From Sphingobacteriales bacterium (GTDB lineage: Bacteria > Bacteroidota > Bacteroidia > Chitinophagales > JADIYW01), in NCBI GenBank assembly GCA_016719635.1, contig JADJYT010000002.1, forward strand, positions 562,501-578,336: DNA of 15,836 bases, in the 5' to 3' direction. This document shows, piece by piece, positions 6,682 to 14,678 of this stretch. The stretch's first letter is position 1; each line of letters begins with the position of its first letter. The notes under the pieces are model-generated. The model worked only from the letters and a program-made list of their open reading frames with translations. It made no database searches and had not been told where the DNA came from. The position numbers and the translations under genes are program-made.

Positions 6682-8904
6682 ATGGAAGTAAACGTTGAAG
6701 CAGAGAAGCAGGCCATACTGAAAGACTACCGTCAACTCTTGAGACTGGCGCGCCCGCGCATGAACAAAGGAGATGACAAACGAATCCGGCATGCATTTGA
6801 AATGGCTGTGGATGCGCACAAGCACATGCGGCGAAAAAGCGGCGAGCCTTATATACATCATCCGCTGGCGGTAGCCAAAATTGTAGCCGGCGATATGGGG
6901 CTCGGGACGACCTCCATCATCTGTGCGTTGCTGCACGATACGGTGGAAGATACCGAGATGACATTGGAGGATGTGAAGAAGGAATTTGGCAATACAGCCG
7001 CCAAAATCATTGACGGCCTGACCAAAATCAGCAAGATTTCCCATCAGACTGAATCCATACAGGCAGAGAATTACCGAAAGATATTGCTGACACTCAGTGA
7101 TGACATCCGCGTCATTCTCATAAAAATTGCGGACCGCCTCCACAATATGCGGACACTGGATGGCGTGAGCAGGAAGAATCAGCTGAAGATAGCTTCTGAA
7201 ACCATTTATCTGTATGCACCTCTGGCACACCGCCTGGGCTTGTATTCCATTAAAGGGGAGCTGGAAGACCTGGCCATGAAATATACAGATTCCGAAAAAT
7301 ATAAGGAGATTGCCAAAGCATTAGAATCCACCAAGAAAGAAAGGACCAAATATATTAATGACTTCGTTCGTCCACTCCAGGAAGAAATGGACAAATCTGG
7401 TTTAAAGGCGAATGTTTTCGGTCGTCCGAAATCCATCTCCTCCATCTGGAATAAGATGAAGAAAAAGGAGGTGGAATTTGATGATGTGTATGATAAATTT
7501 GCCATTCGTGTCATTTTAGATTCTCCGCAGGAAAAAGAAAAGGAAGACTGCTGGCGCGCCTATTCCATTGTAACGGATAAATACTCGCCGCAACCCAACC
7601 GTATGCGCGACTGGATATCGCACCCGAAAGGCAATGGCTATGAATCGCTGCACACCACCGTCATGGGACCCGGCGGGAAATGGGTGGAAGTGCAAATCCG
7701 GTCACAACGCATGGACGAAGTGGCGGAAAAAGGATTGGCAGCACATTACAAATACAAGGAAAACAAATTCAAATCTCAGAACACCACGGAAGAAGCCATA
7801 GAAAGCTGGCTGATGCAGGTACGCGAATTTCTGAAAAACCCGGATGTCAACCCCATTGAATTCATTAACGACTTTAAACTGCAGCTTTACCAAAAGGAGA
7901 TTTACAATTTTACCCCAAAAGGTGAATTAAAAATACTGCCTGCCGGAGCGACTGCACTGGATTTTGCCTACTCCATACACACCAATGTCGGCGATACCAC
8001 GATAGGTGCGAAAGTAAACGGCAAGCTGGTCCCTATCAGTCATGTGCTGAGCAACGGCGACCAGGTGGAAATCATTACCTCCCGCAAGCAAAAGCCCAGC
8101 GAGGACTGGCTGAATATCGTCACCACGTCCAGGGCAAAATCAAAAATCAAAAACTCGCTGCGGGAAGAGAAGCGCAAAATTGCGGACGACGGCAAGGAAA
8201 TATTGGAGCGCAAGCTGAGCCAGCTGAAGGCCAATTTCTCCAATGATAACATTAACCTGATCACTACCTTTTTCAAGGCACCCAGTTCCATGGATTTGTT
8301 CTATGGAATTGCCAAAGGTAACTTTAACCTGAATGACCTAAAACAGCTGAAAAGCATAGGCGGAACTTTAGAAGTAGTTAAAATTGAGAAAGTCGGAAAA
8401 CCGAAGGAAGAACAAATTTTTTATCAGGAACCCGCCAGCGACATTCCCAACAATGCAGAGTTGGTCATTTTTGATGAGTCGTCCAAATTTCCGTATGAAT
8501 TTGCCAAATGCTGCAATGCCATTCCCGGCGATGATGTGGTGGGATTTATTTCCATTAACGGCATAATAAAAATTCACCGTACGGGATGTCCGAATGTAAT
8601 CAATCTGATGTCAAAGTACGGTTACCGCATCATCAAAACCCGCTGGACGGCGAACACGACACCTGCCTTCCTGACGACCATTAAATTAATCGGCCTGGAT
8701 GATATCGGTGTCATCAACAAACTGACGACAATTATTTCCGGCGACATGAAGTTGAATATGCAGTCGGTTTCCATTGAAACCAAAGAAGGCATTTTTGAGG
8801 GTATCATCAAGGTGTTTGTAAAAGACAATGATCAGGTCGGTAAACTCATCCTCAAGCTCAAATCACTGGAAGGGGTTACTTCCGTAATTCGGGAAGAGAT
8901 TTAA
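6682..8904 (+). CDS. bifunctional (p)ppGpp synthetase/hydrolase (RelA/SpoT family, Rel)
   Basis: Long RSH enzyme of 740 residues that makes and degrades the stringent-response alarmone (p)ppGpp. Domains in order: an HD hydrolase domain with H59/H60, H85-D86 and D151 (ADRLHN); a synthetase domain at about 240-350 with GRPKS (247-251), NGYESLHTT (318-326) and E336 in VEVQIRS; a TGS domain at about 408-467; a zinc-finger-like or conserved-cysteine region at about 602-637 with C610, C611, H632, C636; and a C-terminal ACT domain from about 663. The HD metal ligands look intact, so hydrolysis should be functional, and the synthetase motifs are also intact. It is followed after 63 bases by fur, which has its own -7 box. 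Confidence 0.96.
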   Translation: MEVNVEAEKQAILKDYRQLLRLARPRMNKGDDKRIRHAFEMAVDAHKHMRRKSGEPYIHHPLAVAKIVAGDMGLGTTSIICALLHDTVEDTEMTLEDVKKEFGNTAAKIIDGLTKISKISHQTESIQAENYRKILLTLSDDIRVILIKIADRLHNMRTLDGVSRKNQLKIASETIYLYAPLAHRLGLYSIKGELEDLAMKYTDSEKYKEIAKALESTKKERTKYINDFVRPLQEEMDKSGLKANVFGRPKSISSIWNKMKKKEVEFDDVYDKFAIRVILDSPQEKEKEDCWRAYSIVTDKYSPQPNRMRDWISHPKGNGYESLHTTVMGPGGKWVEVQIRSQRMDEVAEKGLAAHYKYKENKFKSQNTTEEAIESWLMQVREFLKNPDVNPIEFINDFKLQLYQKEIYNFTPKGELKILPAGATALDFAYSIHTNVGDTTIGAKVNGKLVPISHVLSNGDQVEIITSRKQKPSEDWLNIVTTSRAKSKIKNSLREEKRKIADDGKEILERKLSQLKANFSNDNINLITTFFKAPSSMDLFYGIAKGNFNLNDLKQLKSIGGTLEVVKIEKVGKPKEEQIFYQEPASDIPNNAELVIFDESSKFPYEFAKCCNAIPGDDVVGFISINGIIKIHRTGCPNVINLMSKYGYRIIKTRWTANTTPAFLTTIKLIGLDDIGVINKLTTIISGDMKLNMQSVSIETKEGIFEGIIKVFVKDNDQVGKLILKLKSLEGVTSVIREEI

Positions 8905-8955
8905 ACACCCTCCATGATTTTTTACCGTAATACCTTATTTTTAAATCGTAAATCG

Positions 8956-8963
8956 TAAGTTTG
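8956..8963 (+). promoter_or_regulatory. -7 box directly before fur
   Basis: TAAGTTTG matches TAnnTTTG exactly and ends 4 bases before the fur ATG (8968). It lies in a short tandem aatcgta repeat (8944-8957). It predicts a nearly leaderless transcript. Confidence 0.5.
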
Positions 8964-8967
8964 TAGC

Positions 8968-9432
8968 ATGGCTATCGACCAAAAATTATTTTCTGAAGTA
9001 AAACATATCTTTTCTACCTACCTGGAAAATAACAAACAGCGCAAAACGCCTGAACGTTTTTCCATTTTAGAGGAAATTTACAGCCGTGAAGATCATTTTG
9101 ATGCGGAGGAATTATACCTCCAGATGAAAAACAACCTGCATAATGTCAGCCGTGCTACCGTTTACAACACGCTGGACGTGCTGGTACAGTGTGAATTGGT
9201 GACCAAACATCAGTTTGGGCAAAACCATGCGATGTATGAGAAATCATACGGCAACAGAAACCATGACCATCTAATCTGCGTGGACTGCGGACATGTCTTT
9301 GAATTCTGCGACCCGCGCCTGCAGCAGGTCAAAACCACGGCGGGTGAATTATTCCAGCAGATAATAAAAAACCACTCTCTTACGTTGTATGGAAATTGTA
9401 ACAATCCGAAATGCACGTACAAAAAATCATAA
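8968..9432 (+). CDS. fur: Fur family transcriptional regulator
   Basis: Metal- or peroxide-responsive DNA-binding repressor of 154 residues. The winged-helix domain covers about 1-85, with recognition helix SRATVYNTLDVL at 61-72. The dimerisation domain follows, with NHDHLICVDCG (98-108) and two CxxC-type pairs, C104/C107 and C144/C149, which form the structural zinc site. H43, H99 and H101 are likely regulatory-metal ligands. Whether it senses iron, zinc or peroxide cannot be decided from sequence. It sits 63 bases after rel and 13 bases before the hexosaminidase start, so the latter is probably transcribed with it. Confidence 0.93.
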   Translation: MAIDQKLFSEVKHIFSTYLENNKQRKTPERFSILEEIYSREDHFDAEELYLQMKNNLHNVSRATVYNTLDVLVQCELVTKHQFGQNHAMYEKSYGNRNHDHLICVDCGHVFEFCDPRLQQVKTTAGELFQQIIKNHSLTLYGNCNNPKCTYKKS

Positions 9433-9445
9433 TCTGTATTTTCTC

Positions 9446-11026
9446 ATGAAACAATTCCTGTTTGTAATCCTTACCGCATTTTGTTGTAATCCTATACTCC
9501 TGAAAGGACAGGTTTCCATTATACCACTGCCCAATGAAATCAAAGCGGTTGAAGGAAAATTTAATTATTCAAAGGGGGTAAGTATAAAAATCATCCGTGG
9601 CGATGACCCCACCAAGCGGATTGTTCAACTGCTGACAGATTCCGTGAAAGGTAAGAAAATAAATATCCTTCCTATCGCTCCCAATACGCTCTCCGTCAAC
9701 ATAAACCTGCAGCTGCCTGCAAACAGCACGATTGGTGCGGAAGGCTATTCACTAGAGATAACACCAACCGGGATTACCATCAGTTCTACCGGAAATGCCG
9801 GCTTGTATTACGGCGTCCAGAGTCTGCTTCAACTCCTTCGTGCCGATACCACGAAGAGCCTAAACTGCATGACGATTAACGACCAGCCGGCTTTTTCCTT
9901 TCGCGGAATGCACCTGGATGTCAGCAGGCATTTTTTCGGAGTTGATGTGGTAAGAAAGTACCTGGATGTCATGGCCAAACTGAAACTGAATCAGTTTCAC
10001 TGGCACCTGACGGATGACCAGGGCTGGCGAATAGAAATAAAGAAATATCCCAAACTGACCGAAATCGGTGCATGGCGTACGGAAAAAAATGGAAAGAAAA
10101 TTGGTGGTTTTTATACGCAGGATGAAATAAGACAGGTGTTACAATATGCGAAAGAACGCTTCATCACCATTATTCCGGAAATAGATTTGCCGGGGCATTC
10201 TTCCGCCATTATCGCTGCCTATCCTGAATTGGGCTGCTATAATAAACCCATAGACGTCCCGACAACATATGGCATCAAAGAGGATATCTTATGCCCGACT
10301 GATTCTACCTTTCAGTTCATCAAAGATGTAATGGATGAGCTATGCACCTTATTTCCGGGAAAATACATCCATATCGGTGGTGACGAGGTGCCTATCAAAC
10401 ATTGGCAGGAAAGCAGTATCGGGAAAACATTTACGTTGCAAAAAAATATTCCCGCAAAACAAATCCAGTCCTATTTCCTGCAGCAAACGGAAGATTATCT
10501 TGCAACCAAAGACAGGAAATGCATAGGATGGGGAGAAATCATGAACGGCACCGTTTCTAAGGATGTGACGGTAATGAGCTGGCGAGGTACAGCCGCAGGC
10601 ATCAAGGCTGCCAAACTTGGAAATGATGTCATCATGACCCCCCGTCAGTTAACTTATTTTGACTATCATCAGGATTGGGATGAAGAAAAGGAAGAAATTT
10701 TCATGGTCTATCTGCCATTGGATGACGTCTATAATTTTGACCCCTTGTCTAAAGTTAAAGGAGCAGAAGCGCAGAAACATATTTTAGGCGGCCAGGCTTG
10801 TGTCTGGACAGAATATATTGAAGATGAAGTACGTTTACAGAATCAGATTTTTCCTCGCATCACTGCCCTGGCAGAATGTGTCTGGACTCAAAGGACGAAT
10901 AAGAATTATTCCGGATTTTATAACCGTTTAACTTCTCTGAAGAATTATTTCGTCAAAGAAAAGGAACTGCCTCCGGTAGATATGGTTCGAATAAAACCTA
11001 AGAAAGATAAGGAAAAGAAAGACTAA
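9446..11026 (+). CDS. secreted beta-N-acetylhexosaminidase (GH20)
   Basis: Removes terminal N-acetylglucosamine or N-acetylgalactosamine from glycans, chitin fragments or peptidoglycan debris by substrate-assisted catalysis. An ATG at 9446 is chosen because it opens a signal peptide (KQFLFVILTAF, likely cleaved after LKG near residue 21). A longer frame from 9389 overlaps fur and hides the signal. The mature protein has an N-terminal GH20b domain (about 23-145) and a TIM barrel (about 150-490) with substrate Arg161 in SRHFF, HWHLTDDQGWR at 185-195, and the catalytic pair D313-E314 in HIGGDE. Tryptophans in MSWRG, CVWTE and ECVWT line the pocket. The C-terminus is a short lysine-rich tail. No lipobox is seen, so periplasmic or secreted. 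526 residues. Confidence 0.95.
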   Translation: MKQFLFVILTAFCCNPILLKGQVSIIPLPNEIKAVEGKFNYSKGVSIKIIRGDDPTKRIVQLLTDSVKGKKINILPIAPNTLSVNINLQLPANSTIGAEGYSLEITPTGITISSTGNAGLYYGVQSLLQLLRADTTKSLNCMTINDQPAFSFRGMHLDVSRHFFGVDVVRKYLDVMAKLKLNQFHWHLTDDQGWRIEIKKYPKLTEIGAWRTEKNGKKIGGFYTQDEIRQVLQYAKERFITIIPEIDLPGHSSAIIAAYPELGCYNKPIDVPTTYGIKEDILCPTDSTFQFIKDVMDELCTLFPGKYIHIGGDEVPIKHWQESSIGKTFTLQKNIPAKQIQSYFLQQTEDYLATKDRKCIGWGEIMNGTVSKDVTVMSWRGTAAGIKAAKLGNDVIMTPRQLTYFDYHQDWDEEKEEIFMVYLPLDDVYNFDPLSKVKGAEAQKHILGGQACVWTEYIEDEVRLQNQIFPRITALAECVWTQRTNKNYSGFYNRLTSLKNYFVKEKELPPVDMVRIKPKKDKEKKD

Positions 11027-11038
11027 TATAGTACTCCT

Positions 11039-11365
11039 CTAATTCATGGTAATCATGACAACCCCTGTAACGATTACCCCTATGCCGGCAACTCTCATCC
11101 AATTCATCTGTTCATGGAAGATAAAATAAGACACTAGCAATAAACCCACTATTGTCATAGAAAAGAAAATACTGCTCACTACATTCAATGAAATAGTTTT
11201 CAGTGCCTCTGTCACACAGACCGAATTCAGCAAGCCAAAGACCAATGCAATGCTGAAGAATGTCCATTTTTTAACCGGCCTGTTCTGTACCATAGCAGCA
11301 TATTTAAATCCTATATTGGTGAACACATTAAACACCACTCCTATTGTCAACATAAAGTAACTCAT
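11039..11365 (-). CDS. SMR/EamA-like small membrane transporter
   Basis: 108 residues with four predicted membrane helices (about 2-20, 34-53, 58-80, 85-106), the plan of the small multidrug resistance family and of half-size DMT superfamily proteins. The last two helices resemble SMR helices 3 and 4. Aligning helix 1 on the conserved lysine (K21), the essential proton-coupling glutamate E14 of EmrE-type pumps is replaced by N13. Classical drug/proton antiport is therefore doubtful. SMR-like subunits often work as pairs, and no partner gene is adjacent. It is convergent with the hexosaminidase, with only 12 bases between stops, and divergent from the DUF2490 gene across 184 AT-rich bases. Confidence 0.75.
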   Translation of the reverse strand: MSYFMLTIGVVFNVFTNIGFKYAAMVQNRPVKKWTFFSIALVFGLLNSVCVTEALKTISLNVVSSIFFSMTIVGLLLVSYFIFHEQMNWMRVAGIGVIVTGVVMITMN

Positions 11366-11538
11366 ACAGCTTATTTTATTGTCACTAAATATACTTTCTT
11401 ATACCGATTAAATCTTAAAACCCAAGTCTAATATTTTCTTTTTGTTAAAAAACATTCTCAACTAATTTATTTTCAGCTAATTACAATTTAGTGTATTATT
11501 TTTATACTACATATAGTCTATATGTTTGGTAGATTTTA

Positions 11539-11546
11539 TAGATTTG
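11539..11546 (+). promoter_or_regulatory. -7 box directly before the DUF2490 gene
   Basis: TAGATTTG matches TAnnTTTG exactly and ends 3 bases before the ATG at 11550. It predicts a leaderless transcript for the DUF2490-tauE pair. Confidence 0.5.
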
Positions 11547-11549
11547 TAA

Positions 11550-12308
11550 ATGAAGTTTTTATATTTTCTGTTCATTTTACAACTATTTAATAATTCATTG
11601 TTCGGGCAACGGGCTAAGTTAAATCAAACAGCACTGTGGTTTCGACATTCCGTGAACCTGTCATTACCCAAAGAAATGAAACTAAGATCTGAAATTGAAT
11701 ACCGTTTGTTTGCAGCACCAAATGTTCGAACCAATCAGTATTTGTTCAGGTTAATAGCTGAAAAAAGATTTAAGAAGAACTGGACCGTCGGCGGTGGATT
11801 TGTACTATTTATGAATGGCTCAAATGATGTCAGAAACACCAGCAGACTGTTTGCGCCTGAGCCGCGGCCATTTATAGATATTGGATATAAACAGCAAATA
11901 TCTGAAAAATTCAACATCAACCACCGATACAGAACAGAGTGGAGGTTTATAAAAAACACCAATACGGCGTATACAGAACTGGAAGATGGATTCAAAGATT
12001 ATATAAGGTTCAGGTACCAAGTAGCAGTAGAATATATTCCATTTAAAACTGAAACATCAGATGTACGCTTAAGAGCCTTTAATGAAGTCATGATAAATGC
12101 AGGAAAGAAAGTAGGCAGAAATATATTTGATCAGAACAGAACTTCCTTTGGTGTACAATATAATATCAATAAATATATTGGTATAGAAGCCGCATATATC
12201 TACTGGATCCAGCAACAAGGTAATGGTGACACGTTTATCAGCAGACACATTGTGAGATTTGGCGTTATCAATAATTTTAATATTTCAGGTAAAAAACCTA
12301 AATCATAA
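11550..12308 (+). CDS. DUF2490 family outer-membrane-type protein
   Basis: 252 residues. A signal peptide (MKFLYFLFILQLFNNSLFG, likely cut before Q20) is followed by alternating hydrophobic and polar strands rich in Tyr, Phe and Arg. Features such as LRSEIEYRLF, FNINHRYRTEWRF and a terminal strand ending IVRFGVINNFNI suggest a beta-barrel in the outer membrane. The pattern fits DUF2490, a family of unknown function. The stop is three bases from the start of the TauE/SafE gene, so the two are almost certainly co-transcribed. Base composition looks more AT-rich than the neighbouring housekeeping genes. No function is assigned. Confidence 0.8.
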   Translation: MKFLYFLFILQLFNNSLFGQRAKLNQTALWFRHSVNLSLPKEMKLRSEIEYRLFAAPNVRTNQYLFRLIAEKRFKKNWTVGGGFVLFMNGSNDVRNTSRLFAPEPRPFIDIGYKQQISEKFNINHRYRTEWRFIKNTNTAYTELEDGFKDYIRFRYQVAVEYIPFKTETSDVRLRAFNEVMINAGKKVGRNIFDQNRTSFGVQYNINKYIGIEAAYIYWIQQQGNGDTFISRHIVRFGVINNFNISGKKPKS

Positions 12309-12311
12309 TAA

Positions 12312-13178
12312 ATGGAAAAAATTAACCTGAAATATGTTGCCGCAACAATTGTTACTTTAAAAGTAGTACTGATTTCATTTTTATTCTGGAAAATTTTCAA
12401 TACGCACCCCAACCCGCTCTATATGTTCAATTTTGATAAGGAATTTGTCTTATTTATTGGAGCTGGCTTCATCGCCCAGATTATTGACGGAGCCTTGGGT
12501 ATGGCTTATGGTGTTAGTTGCTCCACTCTGTTGCTGAGCATAGGTGTTCCGCCTGCCATTGCATCCGCCAGTGTACACACCGCTGAAGTATTTACGACCG
12601 GTGTATCCGGATTGTCACAGATTGCGATGAAAAACATAGACAAACGCCTGTTTTTTCGTTTGGTATTTACCGGTGTCGCAGGTGCAGTCATCGGAGCATT
12701 CCTGATTTCAAGAATCCTGGATGGTAAAATTATAAAACCATATATAGCCGGCTATTTGATTTTATTAGGATTCTACATCCTGATGAAAAGTTTCCGGAAT
12801 ATACCGGTTAAAAGGAGTAACTGGAGGTTTGCACCCTATCTAGGGTATGCAGGTGCCTTCTTTGATTCCATAGGCGGCGGAGGCTGGGGACCGATAGTTA
12901 CATCCAATCTAATCGACAAAGGAAATTCCCCGAAAGAAGTGGTAGGAACCGTAAATACAGCGGAGTTTTTCGTCACCTTTTTCAGCACTGGCGTCTTTAT
13001 CTTCTTTCTGGGCATCGACAGCTGGAAACCGGTACTTGCACTCATCATCGGTGGTGTGGTTGCCGCCCCGATTGGTGCCTACATCCTACGCTTTTATGGG
13101 CCCAAAACAATCATGCGGCTGGTTGGTTTGCTGATTATCACCGTAAGTACCTACACCATCTATAAATCCCTGCATTAA
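12312..13178 (+). CDS. TauE/SafE family sulfite exporter-like permease
   Basis: Inner-membrane protein of 288 residues with about eight hydrophobic segments arranged as two related halves. The first half has IDGALGMAYG (58-67) and SVHTAE (87-92). The second has the matching FDSIGGGGWGP (184-194) and NTAEFF (215-220). The family transports small sulfur-containing anions such as sulfite or sulfoacetate; substrate here is unknown. An extra hydrophobic segment at about 9-28 precedes the first repeat. The ATG follows the DUF2490 stop by three bases. No sulfur metabolism genes lie in the window, so the link to sulfite rests on family membership only. Confidence 0.9.
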   Translation: MEKINLKYVAATIVTLKVVLISFLFWKIFNTHPNPLYMFNFDKEFVLFIGAGFIAQIIDGALGMAYGVSCSTLLLSIGVPPAIASASVHTAEVFTTGVSGLSQIAMKNIDKRLFFRLVFTGVAGAVIGAFLISRILDGKIIKPYIAGYLILLGFYILMKSFRNIPVKRSNWRFAPYLGYAGAFFDSIGGGGWGPIVTSNLIDKGNSPKEVVGTVNTAEFFVTFFSTGVFIFFLGIDSWKPVLALIIGGVVAAPIGAYILRFYGPKTIMRLVGLLIITVSTYTIYKSLH

Positions 13179-13377
13179 ATCGGGTTTTCTATATTTAACG
13201 AACGAACCATATCCGGCAAACTAATGTCGCACTGATAAATTGCAGACGGCCAGGTTTAACTTTCTTTTTTAACAGTAACATAGATTTTATCTACATTAAT
13301 TGCATTTGCTGAATAATTTTCTCAATTTCAGAGTTTGAATAAATCAAGCAACTTCAAACAAATAACCGATCATTTTT

Positions 13378-14640
13378 ATGCAAGTAGATGTAATTCTCGG
13401 ACTGCAATGGGGCGATGAGGGAAAAGGAAAGATCGTTGACTACCTCGCCGACAAATACGATATTATTGCCCGGTTTCAGGGTGGCCCTAACGCCGGCCAT
13501 ACCTTGGTGATAGATGGTAAGAAACGGGTACTACACACCATTCCTTCCGGAATCTTCCGGGAGGGCAAAATAAATTTTATCGGCAATGGCGTGGTGATTG
13601 ATCCCATCACCTTGCTGAAAGAAATTGACACGCTCGAAAAAGACGGCGTTCCGGTAAGGGAAAGGCTTATAATTTCCAAACGCGCCAACCTGATTTTGCC
13701 TACCCATAAAATTCTGGATGCTGCCTCAGAAGCCAACAAAGGCACTTCCAAAATAGGTTCCACCCTGAAAGGGATTGGTCCGACGTATATGGACAAAACC
13801 GGTCGAAACGGATTAAGGGTTGGAGATATTTTAGAAAATGATTTTGTAGTTAAATACGAATTACTCAAAAACAAGCACCTGCAACTGCTGCAGATTTACA
13901 ACTTCAGCTATGAGCTGGAACAAGCCGAACAAGAATGGATGGCAGCGATTGAACGGCTGAAAGACTATCAGCAGACGGAATCCGTCTACTATATCAATAA
14001 TGCATTAAAGGAAGGGAAAAAGATACTCGCAGAAGGCGCACAGGGCTCCATGCTGGATATTGATTTTGGCACTTACCCGTTTGTAACCTCTTCCAACACA
14101 ATATCTGCAAGGTTTGCACCGGACTAGGCATTTCCCTAAACACATCGGGGAAGTAATCGGTATCACCAAGGCCTACTGCCCGCGTAGGCGGCGGACCGTT
14201 TCAGAATTAACGGATGAAGTTGGTGAAAAATTACGAAAGGAAGGCGCTGAATTCGGGCGACCACCGGCAGGCCAAGACGTTGCGGCTGGATTGATTTGCC
14301 TGCCCTGCACTATGCCTGCATGGTAAACGGGTAACAAAACTCTGCATCACCAAAGCGGATATCTTAAATGCATTTGATGAATTCGGCGTTTGTACGGATT
14401 ATACCATTGAAGGCAAAACAACCAGAGACTTACCGTACGATATCGTTAACAAGATCATTATACCCAAAAACAGAACCTTCAAAAGTTGGGGTAATATCGA
14501 CAGCAACCGGGCACTTCCGGATGAACTGAAACAATACGTGGCTTTCTGGAAGATTATTTGAAAGTTCCTGTAGCCATGGTTTCCAATGGTGCGGCAAGGG
14601 AAGCCTGATAGATTTGACGGAAGGAACGCTGTTGGCATAA
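13378..14640 (+). CDS. purA: adenylosuccinate synthetase, coding sequence broken by about eight small deletions
   Basis: Joins IMP and aspartate with GTP hydrolysis to form adenylosuccinate, the first step from IMP to AMP. Residues 1-245 read cleanly: QWGDEGKGK (10-18) with catalytic D13, GGPNAGHT with H41, and LKGIGPTYMDK. The open frame then ends at 14127, but family sequence continues in shifting frames to a stop at 14638-14640. Recognisable pieces include GEVIGITKAYC, GEKLRKEGAEFG, TTGRPRRCGWIDLPALHY and VPVAMVSNGAARE. Inferred losses near 14112, 14135, 14181, 14202, 14260, 14331, 14543 and 14605 are all deletions. Restoring them gives about 424 residues, the normal length. A sequencing or assembly fault is more likely than loss of this purine gene. 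Confidence 0.9.
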
Positions 14641-14678
14641 TGCACATCTTGTCACTCCTACAAAGCAAAAAATAGCAG

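Noticed and set aside
9389..9445. Nineteen extra N-terminal residues for the GH20 enzyme
   Set aside because: This start overlaps fur and buries the signal peptide. The ATG at 9446 gives a standard exported protein.
14114..14326. Short open frames after the purA break taken as separate genes
   Set aside because: Their translations in the correct frames are pieces of PurA, so they are artefacts of indels, not small proteins.
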